A stretch of DNA of 64,000 bases from Simmondsia chinensis (Eukaryota > Streptophyta > Magnoliopsida > Caryophyllales > Simmondsiaceae): positions 7,416,501 to 7,480,500 of the forward strand of contig JAGTTD010000006.1 in NCBI GenBank assembly GCA_018398585.1. Direction: 5' to 3'. Both the position numbers and the translations under genes were made by a program. This document shows positions 22,791 through 34,081 of the stretch, piece by piece; the stretch's first letter is position 1; each line of letters starts with the position of its first letter. The notes beneath the pieces are model-generated. The model was not told where the DNA came from, ran no database searches, and saw only the letters and a program-made list of their open reading frames with translations.

Positions 22791-24117
22791 ATATTTTTAA
22801 GAGTTATTTTTATTATGTTAATTTAGTTTTTGTGATTATAATTATGTTAATTTAGTTTTTTATAATTTATATTGTTTTAGTTTAGTCTTTTGGTTAATCC
22901 AAATTAAGTGATTAATGTAATTTTTAATTGTACAATGTTGAATGCAAGTATCTCACTACGAATTCATCTATGGACTCAATTTAACTTAATCCATTGTCAT
23001 GCCTAACCATTAAAATTTTCATTAATAACTTCACATAAATTTTAATTTAAGAATCAAATTAATAGAATATGAATTATACAAGATTTAAATTGACACGATT
23101 AAACGTATAATGATTAAATTGACGCAATTAGTTACATTTCATATAAATAACCCTATTTTTAGTTTTATTCAAATCAATCTCTTCTATTTTTTTCAATGGT
23201 TCCTAATGTTTTTACTTTGTTTAAACTGATTTTTGATCTTTTTTTCTCCAAAATCATACTTAATGTTTTATTTTAGGATTTTTAACCAAAAATCATCTTG
23301 AAATTTTTTTTTTTATTTTCACTTAACCACCATAATTTTTGACGTTTTAAAAAATTGCCTTCAAAAGTGCGAAAGTTTTCAATCAACCATCCTAAATCGC
23401 ATTGTTAATTATTTATTACATAATAGTGGCTTTTACATAAATTTAAGAGTCTCAATTAAGTACGAGTTAAAATGCATAACCTAGCAAAATATTTTCCATC
23501 CCACCCTTACCAAGGTTCGAATCTCACATCTTTCATACCTTGTTAGGATCAAACCTAGGTAGGGAAGGGCAACATGAATACATTGTTAACTTGACTTGTT
23601 TCAACTCATGTTTCACGTATACTCAAAAATAAGAAAGATAGCTAAAATCCACTTGAAAGTCATGCAATATTTAATAAATTGTTAACAACTTAATTTAAAG
23701 TGGGTGATTGAAAAGTTTTAGACTTTAAGATATAGTTTTCTGAATATTTTAAACATTGTAGTGGGTAAATGGAAAAATGATATCTTTTAAAGAAATGTTT
23801 TATAAATAACCCTTTATTTTATAACAAATTTAGTCCCCTGACCAATGACCAAAATTAAAATTAAAAAGAATGGGGACTGATGACATGCAGTCTATGTTAG
23901 AAAACACAACAACTAAACAACGAAAATTTAACAATATAAAACCAGGTTCCATACTATAAACCCAACAGTCTAGACCCTGACAACGATCACAATTGTGTCT
24001 CTAGAAACTTTGGTCTAGCCAGTGGTGACTTAACTATTGTTTTTCTTTCAATGGCTATGAACTATTCTACTCTTTTGTTTAAAACACAAATCATTTTCAG
24101 TTTCGAATACAATATAA
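22791..24117. other. AT-rich spacer upstream of AP3D
   Basis: No coding sequence was recognised. It contains the candidate MITE at 23310-23775. GACCT at its right edge is the TSD of the Copia element that follows. A lone box-B-like GGTTCGAATCTC at 23513 has no matching box A or acceptor stem. Confidence 0.45.
23310..23775. mobile_element. Candidate MITE with ~75-bp imperfect TIRs
   Basis: The left end TTTTCACTTAACCACCATAA..AAAGTTTTCAATCAACCA.CCTAAAT and the reverse complement of the right end TTTTCCATTTACCCACTACAA..AAACTTTTCAATCACCCA.CTTTAAAT align imperfectly over about 75 bases. There is no coding capacity in about 470 bp. TSDs are not clear, so the superfamily is unassigned. Confidence 0.5.
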
Positions 24118-24122
24118 GACCT

Positions 24123-24608
24123 TGTTAGAAAAATGTCTCAAAATTCCTTGGAACTTTAAGTAGGGATGCCCTGAGGAGGCCGATCGATCGGGTGAAGTTC
24201 AATCGATTGGGAAAGTTACGTAAGTCAAGGACGCCAACGCGCCGATCAATCGATGAAATACAGATCGATCAGGACCCCCCGATCGATCGGGAACCACGTT
24301 TTCACGGGCCTATATATATGGACGTAGGGTTATGTCATTTGATATCCAATTTCGTGAGGTATTCTTCCCCAGCGGCGCCGCCAAGAAAGAGAGAGAGAGA
24401 GAGAGAATGAGTTATTGTAATTCTTCTTTTCGATTCAATAATAAAAACTCCAATCTTCGCCCGTAGTTTTCTCCCCTTTCGATTGTAAAGGGGTTTCCAC
24501 GTAAATTATTGTATCGTTCATTTCTTTTCTCTTTTAATCCATTTACTTCTCATATTGTCATGGTATTTGATTTGATTGCATACCGGGAGAATTAGTTATT
24601 TCTGCACA
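24123..24608 (+). repeat. 5' LTR of Copia element
   Basis: It runs from TGTTAGAAAAATG to TTCTGCACA. It holds two palindromic CCGATCGATCGG sites (24180-24191 and 24279-24290) just upstream of a TATA-like CCTATATATATGG (24309-24321). A short AG microsatellite follows (24388-24405). The layout fits U3 enhancer, TATA, transcribed R-U5. Confidence 0.92.
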
Positions 24609-24610
24609 AA

Positions 24611-24623
24611 TTGGTATCAGAGC
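24611..24623 (+). other. Primer binding site, initiator tRNA-Met type
   Basis: TTGGTATCAGAGC matches the standard plant Copia primer site without change, two bases after the LTR. Confidence 0.93.
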
Positions 24624-24644
24624 TTGGTTATTCAAATTGGTACA

Positions 24645-27600
24645 ATGGCATCACGTATTAAGACAGAGGTAGAGAAGTTCAATGGTCAAGGAAGCTTCAG
24701 CTTATGGCAAGTCCGTGTGAAAGGACTCTTGACTCAGAATGGCTTGAAGAAAGCACAGGGGAAAGAGAAGAAACCTGAGACTATAACCGAGGCACAGTGG
24801 GAAGAGATGGATGATAAGGCTCTCACGGTGATACAAATGTGTTTAGCTGATGATGTTCTATCAGAGGTCTTGGAGATGGAAACCGCGAAGGAGTTATGGG
24901 AGAAATTACTAGACATGTTTGCCACAAGTCAGTCTCCAACAAACTCTCAATGAAGCGTCGATTGTTCACTTTCCGTACGACAGAAGGTACATCTCTTAAA
25001 AACTTAGCGAGTTTTCTTCTATCGTACAAGAATTAAAGGAATTAGATGATGTCCCTAAGGACGAGGATCAAGCTATGTTGTTACTGTATTCGCTCTCTAA
25101 TTCGTATAAGGGCTTTGTAAAAAGCATGATATACGGGGTAGGCTGACCATTACTGTTGATGAGGTGAAAAGAAACCTTGTGAGTCAAGAACGGGTAGATA
25201 GGGAGTTATCTGACTCAGTGAATGACTCAGGTAGTGGTTTGCATGTAGAGGTAGATCAGAACATAAGGGATCCAATGGTGGGAAAAAGTCTAGGTTTAAA
25301 TCTAGACATAAGAACCTGTCGTGCCATTACTGACACAAGAAAGGGTACATAAAGAAAGACTATTACAAATATAAAAATAAATTGAAAGAGGGTAACAGGG
25401 GTGACCAGGGCAAAGATAAGTCCGATGAGGCTAGTGTTGTAGAGGATGATAGTGAAGGGGAGTTTCTATTAGTTGTCGATTCTCAATCCAGGTCTAAGGA
25501 TAAGTGGGTCATGGATTCGGGTTGTTCATATGACGTTAGTCCAAATAAAGACTGGTTTTCTACGTATAAGTCTATACGGGGTGGAGTTGTCTTGATGGGT
25601 AATGATGCTGATTGCAAGGTAGTGGGGATTGGGACAATTCGTGTGAGAATGTTTGATGGGGCTATTAAAACTTTGAGTGATGTACGTCACGTCCCGGAGT
25701 TGAAGAAAAACTTGATTTCTCTCTACAAGTATACTGCTGAAGGTGGAGTCATGCGGGTCAGTAAGGGTGCTTTAGTTGTAATAAAAGGGAAAAGGATAGG
25801 TACTTTGTATGAGCTTACAGGTACTACCGTGACAGGTTCAGTTGCTGTTTCCACATCTACTATGACAGATACAGAAATCACGAGACTGTGGCACATGAGA
25901 TTGGGTCACATTGGTGATAAGGCATTGTCTGAGTTGAGTAAAAGAGGACTGCTTTGTGGTTAGTCAATAGGATTGATGGATTTCTATGAGCACTGTGTGT
26001 ATAGGAAGTTGAAAAGAGTCAGCTTCAAGTCAGCAGTGTATCACACAAAGAGAACGTTAGATTACATATATTCTGATATGTGGGGACCTTCCAGAGTGGC
26101 TTCTAAAGGTGGGTCCAGGTATCTTCTAACTTTTACTGATGATTATTCATGTAAAGTTTAGGTCTATTTTCTGAAGCAGAAAAATGAAGTGTATGATGTC
26201 TTCAAGAAATGGAAGATTCTGCTTGAAAAACAGACAGGGAAACTGATAAAGGTTGAGGACTGATAATGGTCTTGAGTTTGTTGAAGGTGACTTCACTCGA
26301 TTTTATGAAGATCAGGATATAGTCAAACATAGGACATGTACAGGTCGACCTTAGCAAAATGGAGTGGCTGAAAGATTGAACAGGACGTTACTTGAGAAGG
26401 CTCGATATATGCTTTCAAATGCAGGCTTGAAAAGAGAATGGTGGGCAAAAGCAGTTACCATGGCTTGCTATCTCGTGAACAAGACACCGCATTCTTCATT
26501 ACAGATGAAGACACTTGAAGAGGTATGGTCTGGTTCTACTTCTGATTATTCTCAGATTAAAGTATTTGGTTGTCCTGCATATGTATATGTTAATGATGGA
26601 AAGCTAGAGCCTAGGTCCAAGAAATACATCTTTCTTGGTTATTCATCAATTGTGAAGGGATATAGACTGTGGGATCCCAGTGCTCAGAAGTTTCTAACTA
26701 GTAGAGATGTTACCTTTGATGAGTCTGCTCTACTACATCCGCCACACACACCCTCCATTGACAGTGATTCAGTTCAGATTGAGACACCCGATGCTACACA
26801 GATACAGTCAGATCAGCAGGTCGTTCAGCAAGAGAGTATTCCAGCACCTCAGGTACGGGTTTCTGATGTTGTTATTGATAATGCAGAAATAGGTCAGCAG
26901 GTGGAGAATAATCCATAGCTAGTGGTAGACCGAGGCCACAGATCAGGCCTCCAAAGAGATATGGGTATGAGGAGATGATTTCTTATGCCCTTACTATTGC
27001 TGAGTCTTTAGATGACAGTGAGCTGACTTCGTATTCAGAGGCTGTATCGAGATCAGATGCTGAGAAGTGGCTCGTTGCTATGAATGAAGAGATGTAGTGT
27101 CTTCATAAGAATTAGGCATGGGAACTGGTGAAGCCTCAAACAGGGAAAAGACTGATTGGTTGCAAATGGGTCTTCAAAAGAAAGGAGGGCATTCCTGGAG
27201 TTGAATATGCAAGATACAAGGCACGTTTGGTAGCTAAAGGCTACAGTCATGTACAGGGTGTTGATTTTCATGATATATTTTCTCCTGTAGTTAAACATAC
27301 TTCGATTCGTGCGCTTTTGTCTTTTGTTGCCATGCATGACTTAGAACTTGAGCAGTTAGATGTAATGACTGCATTTTTGTATGGTGAACTAGAAGAGAGT
27401 ATCTATATGCATCAGCACGAGGGCTTCGTTGTAGAAGGAAAGGAAGGTCATGTATGTTTGCTTAAGAAGTCTTTATATGGCTTGAAGTAGTCTCCTAGGC
27501 AATGGTATAAGAGATTTGGTCAGTTCATGACAGGTCATGGGTACATCAGGAGTAAGTACGACAGTTGTGTGTACTTTAGAAAGACTAATATAGGCTTTGT

Positions 27601-28579
27601 TTATTTGCTTTTGTACGTTGATGATATGTTGATTGCAGCACGAGACATGAAGGATGTTGATGACTTAAAATTTATATTGAAGAGTGAGTTTGAGATGAAA
27701 GATCTTGGAGCAGCTAGGAAGATCTTAGGCATGGAGATTCGTAGAGATCGAAAAGCCGAAATTTTATACTTGTCACATGAGAAGTATATTGAGAAGGTGT
27801 CATACAGGTTTCATATGAAGGATGCTAATCCAGTTAGCACGCCCTTAGCAACTCACTTCATACTTTCAACATTAGATTCACCTCAGATTGAGGAGGATGT
27901 CAGGTACATGTCTCAGATTCCCTATTCTAATGCAGTGGGCAGTATTATGTACGCAATGGTTTGTACGCGGCCAGATATTGCTTTTGCAGTGAGTAGAGTT
28001 AGTAGGTACATGGCAAATCCAGATAAAGAGCATTGGCATGCTGTGAAGTGGATTCTCAGGTATCTTCATGGAACTTCTAATATTTGTTTGAAATATAGTA
28101 AAAGTAAGTGTTGTTTGGTTGGGTATGTAGATTCCGATTATGATGGAGACCTCGATAAGAGGAAGTCCACATCAGGGTATGTGTTTTGTTTAGGTGACAC
28201 AGCTATCAGTTGGAGAGCGTGCTTACAGTCTGTTACAGCACAGTGTACTACCGAGGCCGAATATATGGCAGTCACAGAAGCATTCGAAGAAGCCTTCTGG
28301 TTGAGAGGTTTGATTAGTGAGATCAGTGCTGAGCAAGGCACTGTTAGAATCTACTGTGATAGTCAGTCCACCATTCACCTAGCGAAGGATCAGATGTCAC
28401 ATCATGACAGAATGAAGTATATAGATGTGAAGCATCATTTTATTAAAGATCTGATTGATGAGCGGAAGGTGGAGTTGAAAAAGATTGGGACTGAGGACAA
28501 TCTAGGTAACATGTTCACTAAGGTTTTACCCGGGAGCAAATTCGAGCATTACTCGAAATTGGTGGGTCTTTGCATTTGA
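24645..28579 (+). pseudogene. Copia Gag-Pol polyprotein with multiple stops
   Basis: Gag starts at 24645 (MASRIKTEVEKFNGQGSFSL) and stops at 24951. The zinc knuckle (SCHY-stop-HKKGYIKKD) is broken by TGA at 25331. Protease has WVMDSGCSYDVSP (active DSG). The pre-integrase domain has LWHMRLGHIGDKALSEL. The integrase core keeps SDMWGPS, the DNG and NGVAERLNRTLLEKAR of the D,D,E triad, with a frameshift near 26262. Reverse transcriptase has KARLVAKGYSHVQGVDF and LLLYVDDMLIAA. RNase H has DSDYDGDLDKRKSTSGY and TTEAEYMAVTEA, ending KLVGLCI at 28579. TAG codons lie at 25961, 26159, 26352, 26916, 27095, 27113 and 27488. The last frame (27527-28579, reverse transcriptase palm to RNase H) is open for 350 codons. 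No complete polyprotein is possible. Confidence 0.93.
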
Positions 28580-28666
28580 TGTGTGTTAGCCCCGGTTGAG
28601 GGGGCGCTTGTGGAGAAGGTGAAGTTATTTTATTGTTGATGTTAATTTGGAGCCAATGTGGAGATT

Positions 28667-29146
28667 TGTTAGGAAAATGTTTCAAAATTCCTTTGAACTT
28701 TAACTAGGGATGCCGTGAGGAGGCCAATTGTTAGGGTGAAGTTCGATCAATCGAGAAAGTTACGTAAGTGAAGGACGCCAACAATAAGCACGCTTATCAA
28801 TCGGGACCCCCCGATCGATCGGGAACCGCGTTTTCATGGCCCTATATATATGGACGTAGGGTTACATCATTTGATATCCAATTTCATGAGGTATTCTTCC
28901 CTAGCGACGCTGCCAAGAAAAATAGAGAGAGAGAGAGAGAGAAAAGGAGTGATTGTAATTCTTCTTTTCGATTCAATAATAAAAGCTCCAATCTTCACCC
29001 GTGGTTTTCTCTCCTTTCGATTGTAAAGGGGTTTCCACGTAAATCATTGTGTCATTTGTTTCTTTTCTCTTTTAGTCCATTTACTTCTTGTATTGTCGTG
29101 GTATTTGATTCGATTGCATATCGGGAGAATTAGTTATTTCCGCAAA
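28667..29146 (+). repeat. 3' LTR of Copia element
   Basis: It runs from TGTTAGGAAAATG to TTCCGCAAA, with the final CA mutated. It carries CCGATCGATCGG at 28810-28821. The first palindrome of the 5' LTR has decayed here (GCCAATTGTTAGG). Confidence 0.92.
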
Positions 29147-29151
29147 GACCT

Positions 29152-30244
29152 AAAATTATTAAAATGTAAATACAAAATGTACATTGCGCAAGAAAAATCT
29201 AGTAGTATTATTCTTGGTTGTATTGGTTGTTAACACTATTCGCATTCGCTTCATCTAGTCCTGGAACTGGTGGTAGAGGGATTGCCTTGGCCAGTTATTT
29301 TCAAGGATGTCCCTTATTGTGGACATCAAGAAACAAAGCAATCTTTGAGGGTTGGTATTTAGTTACTTAGCAACTAATTTTTCTCACCTTACCTAAGGCA
29401 TGGGAGGTGCAAACTATCTCAACTTAGTTCTAGGTTGGAATGACGCAATTAGAAGGCCAACTGAGTGTGACACAACTTTGAGCCCTTAGTCATGTAAGTG
29501 TTGTCAAGCTTGACACTAACGGTGCTTATAAAGGGAATCTGAGAAAGGTAGACATTAGTTTTTGTTATGGGAGTTTCTTAAAAAGTTCGTACAAAGTTTA
29601 GGAGTTTGCTCATCCTCCAAAGCCAAGATTGGGGCTTCTTGTGTAGGATTGCTTTTAAAGCAAGAGTGGAGGTACTGGAAGCTTGTTGAGATGGATTTCC
29701 TACTCCTTAGGCATACTTTTCTTCCCAGACAAGAGGTATCCTAATAGTTGTTTGCTTTACTCACTTCTTGATGTTCATGAGTTGAAAGCACAACACTCGG
29801 AGATTAATACATGCATAGGGAATATTGGATGAATTGCTTGTGTTTAAAATTGATTACGGCTCATTTTTCGATAAGCTTTTTGAGCCGAGTTTGAGCAAGG
29901 GGCTGCTCGTCTCATTAACACTCGAGAACATTTTGATAAAGGCTCATTAAAATCACGTTAAGGGTTCATTAGGAGCACGTTAGCAATTGATATTAGCTGA
30001 GAAATGTTTCGATAATTGCCTAATAATAACTCGAATAGTTTAGCTCAGTAGCTAGCTCGTCTCCATAACAAGTTTGACTCAATGATGAGCTTGATATTCA
30101 CCCTCTCAGTGATGACTCTTATGAGATGGTAGATTCTGGATCACTTATTCAATTGATAACATTATCGTGATTCACTTTGACATCACCCCCTTCCCTCTTT
30201 ATAACCAAATGTCTTGTCCAAATATTACATATATATATATATAT
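29152..30244. other. Spacer with one dispersed repeat copy
   Basis: No gene was recognised. The segment at 29850-30115 is the second copy of the GCTCGA-type repeat seen at 17600-18065. An (AT)n run precedes the MITE at 30226-30244. Confidence 0.45.
29850..30115 (+). repeat. Dispersed repeat with GCTCGA/GAGCTC words, copy 2
   Basis: It is inverted relative to the copy at 17600-18065, so the pair brackets the AP3D gene and the Copia element. It starts near TTGATTACGGCTCATTTTTC and ends near ATGATGAGCTTGATATTC. No terminal motif or TSD was found. Confidence 0.5.
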
Positions 30245-30541
30245 GGTGGCATTTTTATGAGAGGGTGAGAGCGTGCGACGAGCAAATTTTGGCCCTCCAT
30301 TGTAATAGACAGCCAACATTTATTGAACATTAAAAAATAACAATTTACGGCCCATACCCCTTCATCGGGTAGAAAAAAAAGAGGGATAAGAGAAGGAAAT
30401 TGCTTTTATTTTTTCAATATTCAACAAATATTGAACTTAAATTGTTTTTTTTTTTTTAATTCAATAAATCTTGACGGTCCATTACAATGGAGGCTAGGAT
30501 TCGCCTCTCTTACACTCTCATCCTCTTATAAGAACACCACC
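30245..30541. mobile_element. MITE with ~83-bp terminal inverted repeats
   Basis: The left end GGTGGCATTTTTATGAGAGG..GCCCTCCATTGTAATAGACAG..ATTTATTGAA matches the reverse complement of the right end GGTGGTGTTCTTATAAGAGG..GCCTCCATTGTAATGGACCG..ATTTATTGAA. The total is 297 bp with AT-rich centre and no coding capacity. The left flank is (AT)n, which hides any TSD, so the superfamily is unassigned. Confidence 0.72.
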
Positions 30542-30544
30542 CTA

Positions 30545-30650
30545 TATGTGTGTGTATGCGTGTGCGTATGTATGTGCGTGTGCGCACATGCGCATACCTG
30601 TGCGTGTTCGCACATGCGCATACCTGTGCGCGTGTCTGTATGTGTTTCAT
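30545..30650. repeat. TG/CG-rich simple repeat with duplicated 20-mer
   Basis: Alternating purine-pyrimidine (TGTGTG, GCGTGTGCG, TGCGCATAC). The segment CACATGCGCATACCTGTGCG occurs twice, near 30585 and 30611. This is a candidate Z-DNA-forming tract. The open frames across it are low-complexity. Confidence 0.8.
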
Positions 30651-30719
30651 TGTTATTATTGTTTAAAATCTTTGTACACCGCTAATTTTCTAGTGTTATA
30701 TACGGTTAGTGTAATGAAC

Positions 30720-31013
30720 TGTGGAGGAGTTATTTTTTAGTCTCCAATTTAGAACAAAAACTCATGGTGCCGACTATAGTTCTGTCTAATATTTTCGTCC
30801 AACCATCACTAAGCCTCTATAGAAATGTGGAAAAGAGAATTTTATTGTCAGATGTTACCACACTATTTTCCTGTTCTTATTAGATATTTGAGTTGCTCCT
30901 TTCAAACTACAAGTAGAATTTCACAATTCATATTTTTATGTTAATTATTAGCATATTTGTGCAATTAGACCTTTGAATATTTGTTCTTTGTAGACCATTG
31001 ATAGTATAGAACC
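30720..31013 (+). repeat. Arm F1 of the alternating inverted-repeat chain, left fragment
   Basis: It matches the reverse complement of 35600-35880 and the direct copies at 53030-53190 and 55725-55915. Shared words include AGAGAATTTT, TTAGCATATTTGTGCAATTAGACCTTTGAATATT and AGTATAGAACCT. The arm is cut at 31013 by the Ty3 element and resumes at 34097. Confidence 0.72.
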
Positions 31014-31479
31014 TGATGTAGATGCATATGTGGTTTGGCAGCTTACAGGTCCAGGCAAAGACGGCTCCAACAAGATAGAAGCTTGGAGGGATAGAGTAGG
31101 CAGGACTCCTTGGCTTGGCGGATTGGCGTAGACGTGTGGCATTTATGGAGTTTTGCTTCAATTATGGAAGTTTAGTTTAAATTAGGTTAGAAGACAAATG
31201 TTAGGATATTTTAGATAATTAAGGGGTTATTTTTATTTATCTTTAAATCTTTTATTTAAGATTAGTTTTCTCCTCTATATAAGGGAGTAGAAGTCTAGGG
31301 TTTTAAGTCATTCAATTGTTTTAGATAATTTATCCCTTTTATGTGTTTTTCCATTATTCTCGAGGTGTGAGAATTAGGTTAAACTATTTTTTCCATTGTT
31401 CTTTATTATTTTCGCAATAAGAATTTAAAATTAGGCTGTTGAACCTTCCAATTCCCTTATTTTCTATCTACGCTTTGCA
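31014..31479 (+). repeat. 5' LTR of deleted Ty3 element
   Basis: It begins TGATGTAGATGC and ends CTACGCTTTGCA. It shares with the 3' LTR the blocks TTATGTGTTTTTCCATTATT, CTCGAGGTGTGAGAATTA.GTTAAACTATTT and ATTTTCTATCTACGCT. TATA-like CTCTATATAAGGGAG lies at about 31272. Confidence 0.82.
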
Positions 31480-31500
31480 TAAGTTGGTATCATAGCTCGG

Positions 31501-33160
31501 AACTTCTGAGATGGCCTGTGGGCAACAGAGACATGCCACCGTCGGAGACGTTTACGAGCATGATGTTCAATGATGTTCAAGGACTTGGAAGCGAATTTCC
31601 AGCAAACCGAGAAATGTTTGGTTCAATTGATGGTGAATCCCTACCAAACACCGATGGCTCCGCCTCAAAACCCATCGGTAGGGGGTAGAAAAAAAGAAGT
31701 GGACAAGAGTTTCCACAATCCGTTTCTAGAGGTTGAAGACCATGGGCAGAATGTGCAAGGAGCTCAGCCGATTAACAGAGCTTCTGATTATTTAGGCGAT
31801 CAGAGGTGGTGATGGAAGAGGCTTAGGATGAGTTGGCATCATTAGGCAAAGAGGAAGTTGCGGGTGATGAGGGCCGCTTATTTTTGGATAGGCGAGTTGG
31901 CTTCATGCTTAAGGAAGTAGAATGAAATAATTGGCTTCGACATAACATCTTCCATATGACATGCACGATTGGCGTGAGGGTAATGCCTAGTCCTTCAATC
32001 CGGGAGCTATGAGAATGCCATCTCCGAGGAAGCAGTCTAGAAGCTAGGGTTGAGAATGGAGGAGCATTTGAACCCGACAACTAGTCATGGCTCGAGAAAG
32101 GAAATCAGGTAACGGTATCTAAATGTTGTCTGGTTAGTTACTCAATTTGGACAAAGTACTGGGATGAGGTTTGGTATGATATAGTTACCATGGACGCATG
32201 CCACTTGATTCTTGGATGCCCGTGGCAATTCAACAGATGCACCATCCATGATGGGAGGCGCAATACCTACACCTTCATATTTGAGGGCACAAGGATAGTT
32301 TTGTTTCCCAAGAAGGAAGAGGGGCCACGTCTAGAGGAAGCCGAAAACCCAAACCCAGATGAGAGCCATGCTCACCAAGGAAGTTGGCAAGAACATGGAG
32401 GTATTCATGCTAAAGAGCCAGGACTTCCGAAAGGTGCAAGGCAGAATACCAGAAGAAGAATTGAATCCTATACGGCCATTAAGGAAGGTTAGGGACCAGA
32501 TATCTTCAGCAACGTAGGCTGTGTTACCGAGAACACTACTTTACCATATGAGTTCTGTGGAGTATGCTGAGCTTGGACACCTAGTTGAAAAGCTTTTCAC
32601 TAGGAGCACTACTTGGGAGAACTTGATCCCCCAGGCGGTTCCAACCTTCTTTACACCAGAGAAGAGTGGAACTTGGTGGGTGTGCGTTGACTGTAGAGCC
32701 ATCAATAAGGTCACGACATTTTTTCAGTTTTCCATTCCACAGGTAAATGGTCAAGCAGGGGAAATGAGATGATTGTTAGGCACCTGTGTCCGACATTCAT
32801 CAATAGACCTTACATTAATACTAGGTCTTGTTTATCCACATGAGAGGGCGAAAGCCTTTATCTCTAACCAGCAGGTGCACATGAGGAATCAAAACATTTT
32901 TCCCACATTAATGAGAGTGATTCAAAAAATTTCATGGCAAATTTGTGGGCGAATTCTTTCCAAGTCAGGGAGGATGATGCGGCCCACATCTTGGAGAAAT
33001 GGGCTACAACCCACGTCATGGTGAATCGGGTCAAAAGCCCACCACTGGGTGAGTGTGACGAGTTGGAGCTTCATGAGATTGGAAGCTGGTGTAAGGGAAC
33101 ACAACTTGGAAAGAATAGCCCAGAAGATCCAATGGCGAATTCGGGGGTGAATTCTCCTTA
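31501..33160 (+). pseudogene. Ty3 gag, protease-linker and reverse transcriptase remnants
   Basis: About 31510-31812 encodes a Gag-like fragment (LEANFQQTEKCLVQLM). 32190-32330 reads MDACHLILGCPWQFNRCTIHDGRRNTYTF, the region between protease and reverse transcriptase in Ty3 elements (MDACHLLLGRPWQFDR type). 32521-32770 holds the start of reverse transcriptase (MSSVEYAELGHLVEKL, VCVDCRAINKVTTFFQFSIP). Everything from the palm domain onward is missing. Near 32934-33160 a short segment (WANSFQVREDDAAH, and a second weak copy) resembles the polyprotein C-terminal end, followed directly by the 3' LTR. Frames change repeatedly, so nothing functional remains. Confidence 0.75.
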
Positions 33161-33172
33161 ATCCAGAGAGGA

Positions 33173-34081
33173 TGATGCAGTCCCGCCTTAACAATTGGTG
33201 GGATTCTTGGTAGGTATGGGTTGGCATGAAGGGCTAGAAGGAGGCATGGGTAGATGCACCCGGCTTAGGATGATACTAGATAGAGTTTTAACATAATTAG
33301 GAGTTTAGTTTAATTTAGTTTAGCTTACTTTTATTCTTTTATGATAATTAGGGAGCTTAGTTTGAGTTATCTAGTATTTATCTCTTTAGTTTTTAGTCTT
33401 TCATTATAAACTAAACAACTCCTCTGTTTAAAGAAGAGGAGACCTAGGATTTAATTCATTCATGTGTTTAGAAAATTTTCCCTTTCATGTGTTTTCATCT
33501 ATTCTCGAGGTATGAGAATTATGTTAAACTATTTGCTTCTTTGTTTCTTGTTGTTTTAGCAATAGAAACTAAGAAAAGGTTGTTGAACCAACTGATGCAG
33601 CATGTAAGTGAAAAACTGGGAAACAGGAAGGAGTCAACATCTTTCTCTTTAATTTTATTAATCACTAATAAAAGAAAAGAGAAAAATAAATGCTCAATTC
33701 TCATAACTTGAGAAAGAGGCTCAAAATAGAAAATAAAAATCTAAAAATTGAATAATTAAACAACCTAGGTTCCTCTTGATTTTATAGAGGAGTTATTTAA
33801 TCTTAAGTAAAATACTAAAAGATAATTAAAATACTAATAGATAATTAAAAGGCCTAAAGATAAACATAAACAGCAAAAATTTAAATCTGAAAATATAAAA
33901 CTAAATCCTAACTAAACTCTACCTCCTAATCAACTCTAACTTCTCCCGTGTACAATCTCCATACTGCTTACCCGAACCCACCAACTTGTATCCACCAACC
34001 CTGTACCCGTCAAATAACCCACCAAGTCCACTTACGGGCTGCATCAGCTTCCCATTTCCTTTATTTTCTATCTACGCTCCA
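33173..34081 (+). repeat. 3' LTR of deleted Ty3 element, interrupted
   Basis: It runs from TGATGCAGTCCCGCC (preceded by purine-rich CCAGAGAGGA) to CTACGCTCCA. Without the insertion at 33593-34046 it is 455 bp, matching the 466-bp 5' LTR. Confidence 0.75.
33593..34046 (-). repeat. Solo LTR of a related Ty3 family, nested in the 3' LTR
   Basis: It begins TGATGCAGC and ends GCTGCATCA. Read on the minus strand it opens TGATGCAGCCCG, like the host LTR's TGATGCAGTCCCG, and contains AGAGGAACCTAGG like the host's AGAGGAGACCTAGG. It sits in inverted orientation with no internal sequence. No clean TSD (CCAAC versus GCTTC), so it may be a recombination product. Confidence 0.65.

Larger units (their letters stand above)
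24123..29146 (+). mobile_element. Full-length Tnt1-like Ty1/Copia retrotransposon, inactivated
   Basis: LTRs 24123-24608 and 28667-29146, initiator-Met primer site 24611-24623, one Gag-Pol region in Copia order (Gag, protease, integrase, reverse transcriptase, RNase H), and purine-rich AATGTGGAGATT before the 3' LTR. A perfect 5-bp TSD GACCT lies at 24118-24122 and 29147-29151. The total of 5.0 kb is the normal length for the group. Domains resemble the Tork/Tnt1 lineage. Stops and frameshifts make it non-autonomous. Confidence 0.95.

Noticed and set aside
23512..23524. tRNA-like box B (GGTTCGAATCTC)
   Set aside because: No box A at the right spacing and no acceptor-stem pairing, so not a tRNA gene; SINE origin could not be shown either.
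17600..30115. AP3D as cargo of a giant transposon bounded by the inverted repeat copies
   Set aside because: No terminal motif or TSD on either copy, and the copies differ in length. Two independent insertions are simpler. Kept only as a low-interest finding.
33593..34046. MITE interpretation of the insert in the Ty3 3' LTR
   Set aside because: The inverted ends are short (TGATGCAGC), begin TG and end CA, and the body resembles the neighbouring LTR family, which favours a solo LTR.
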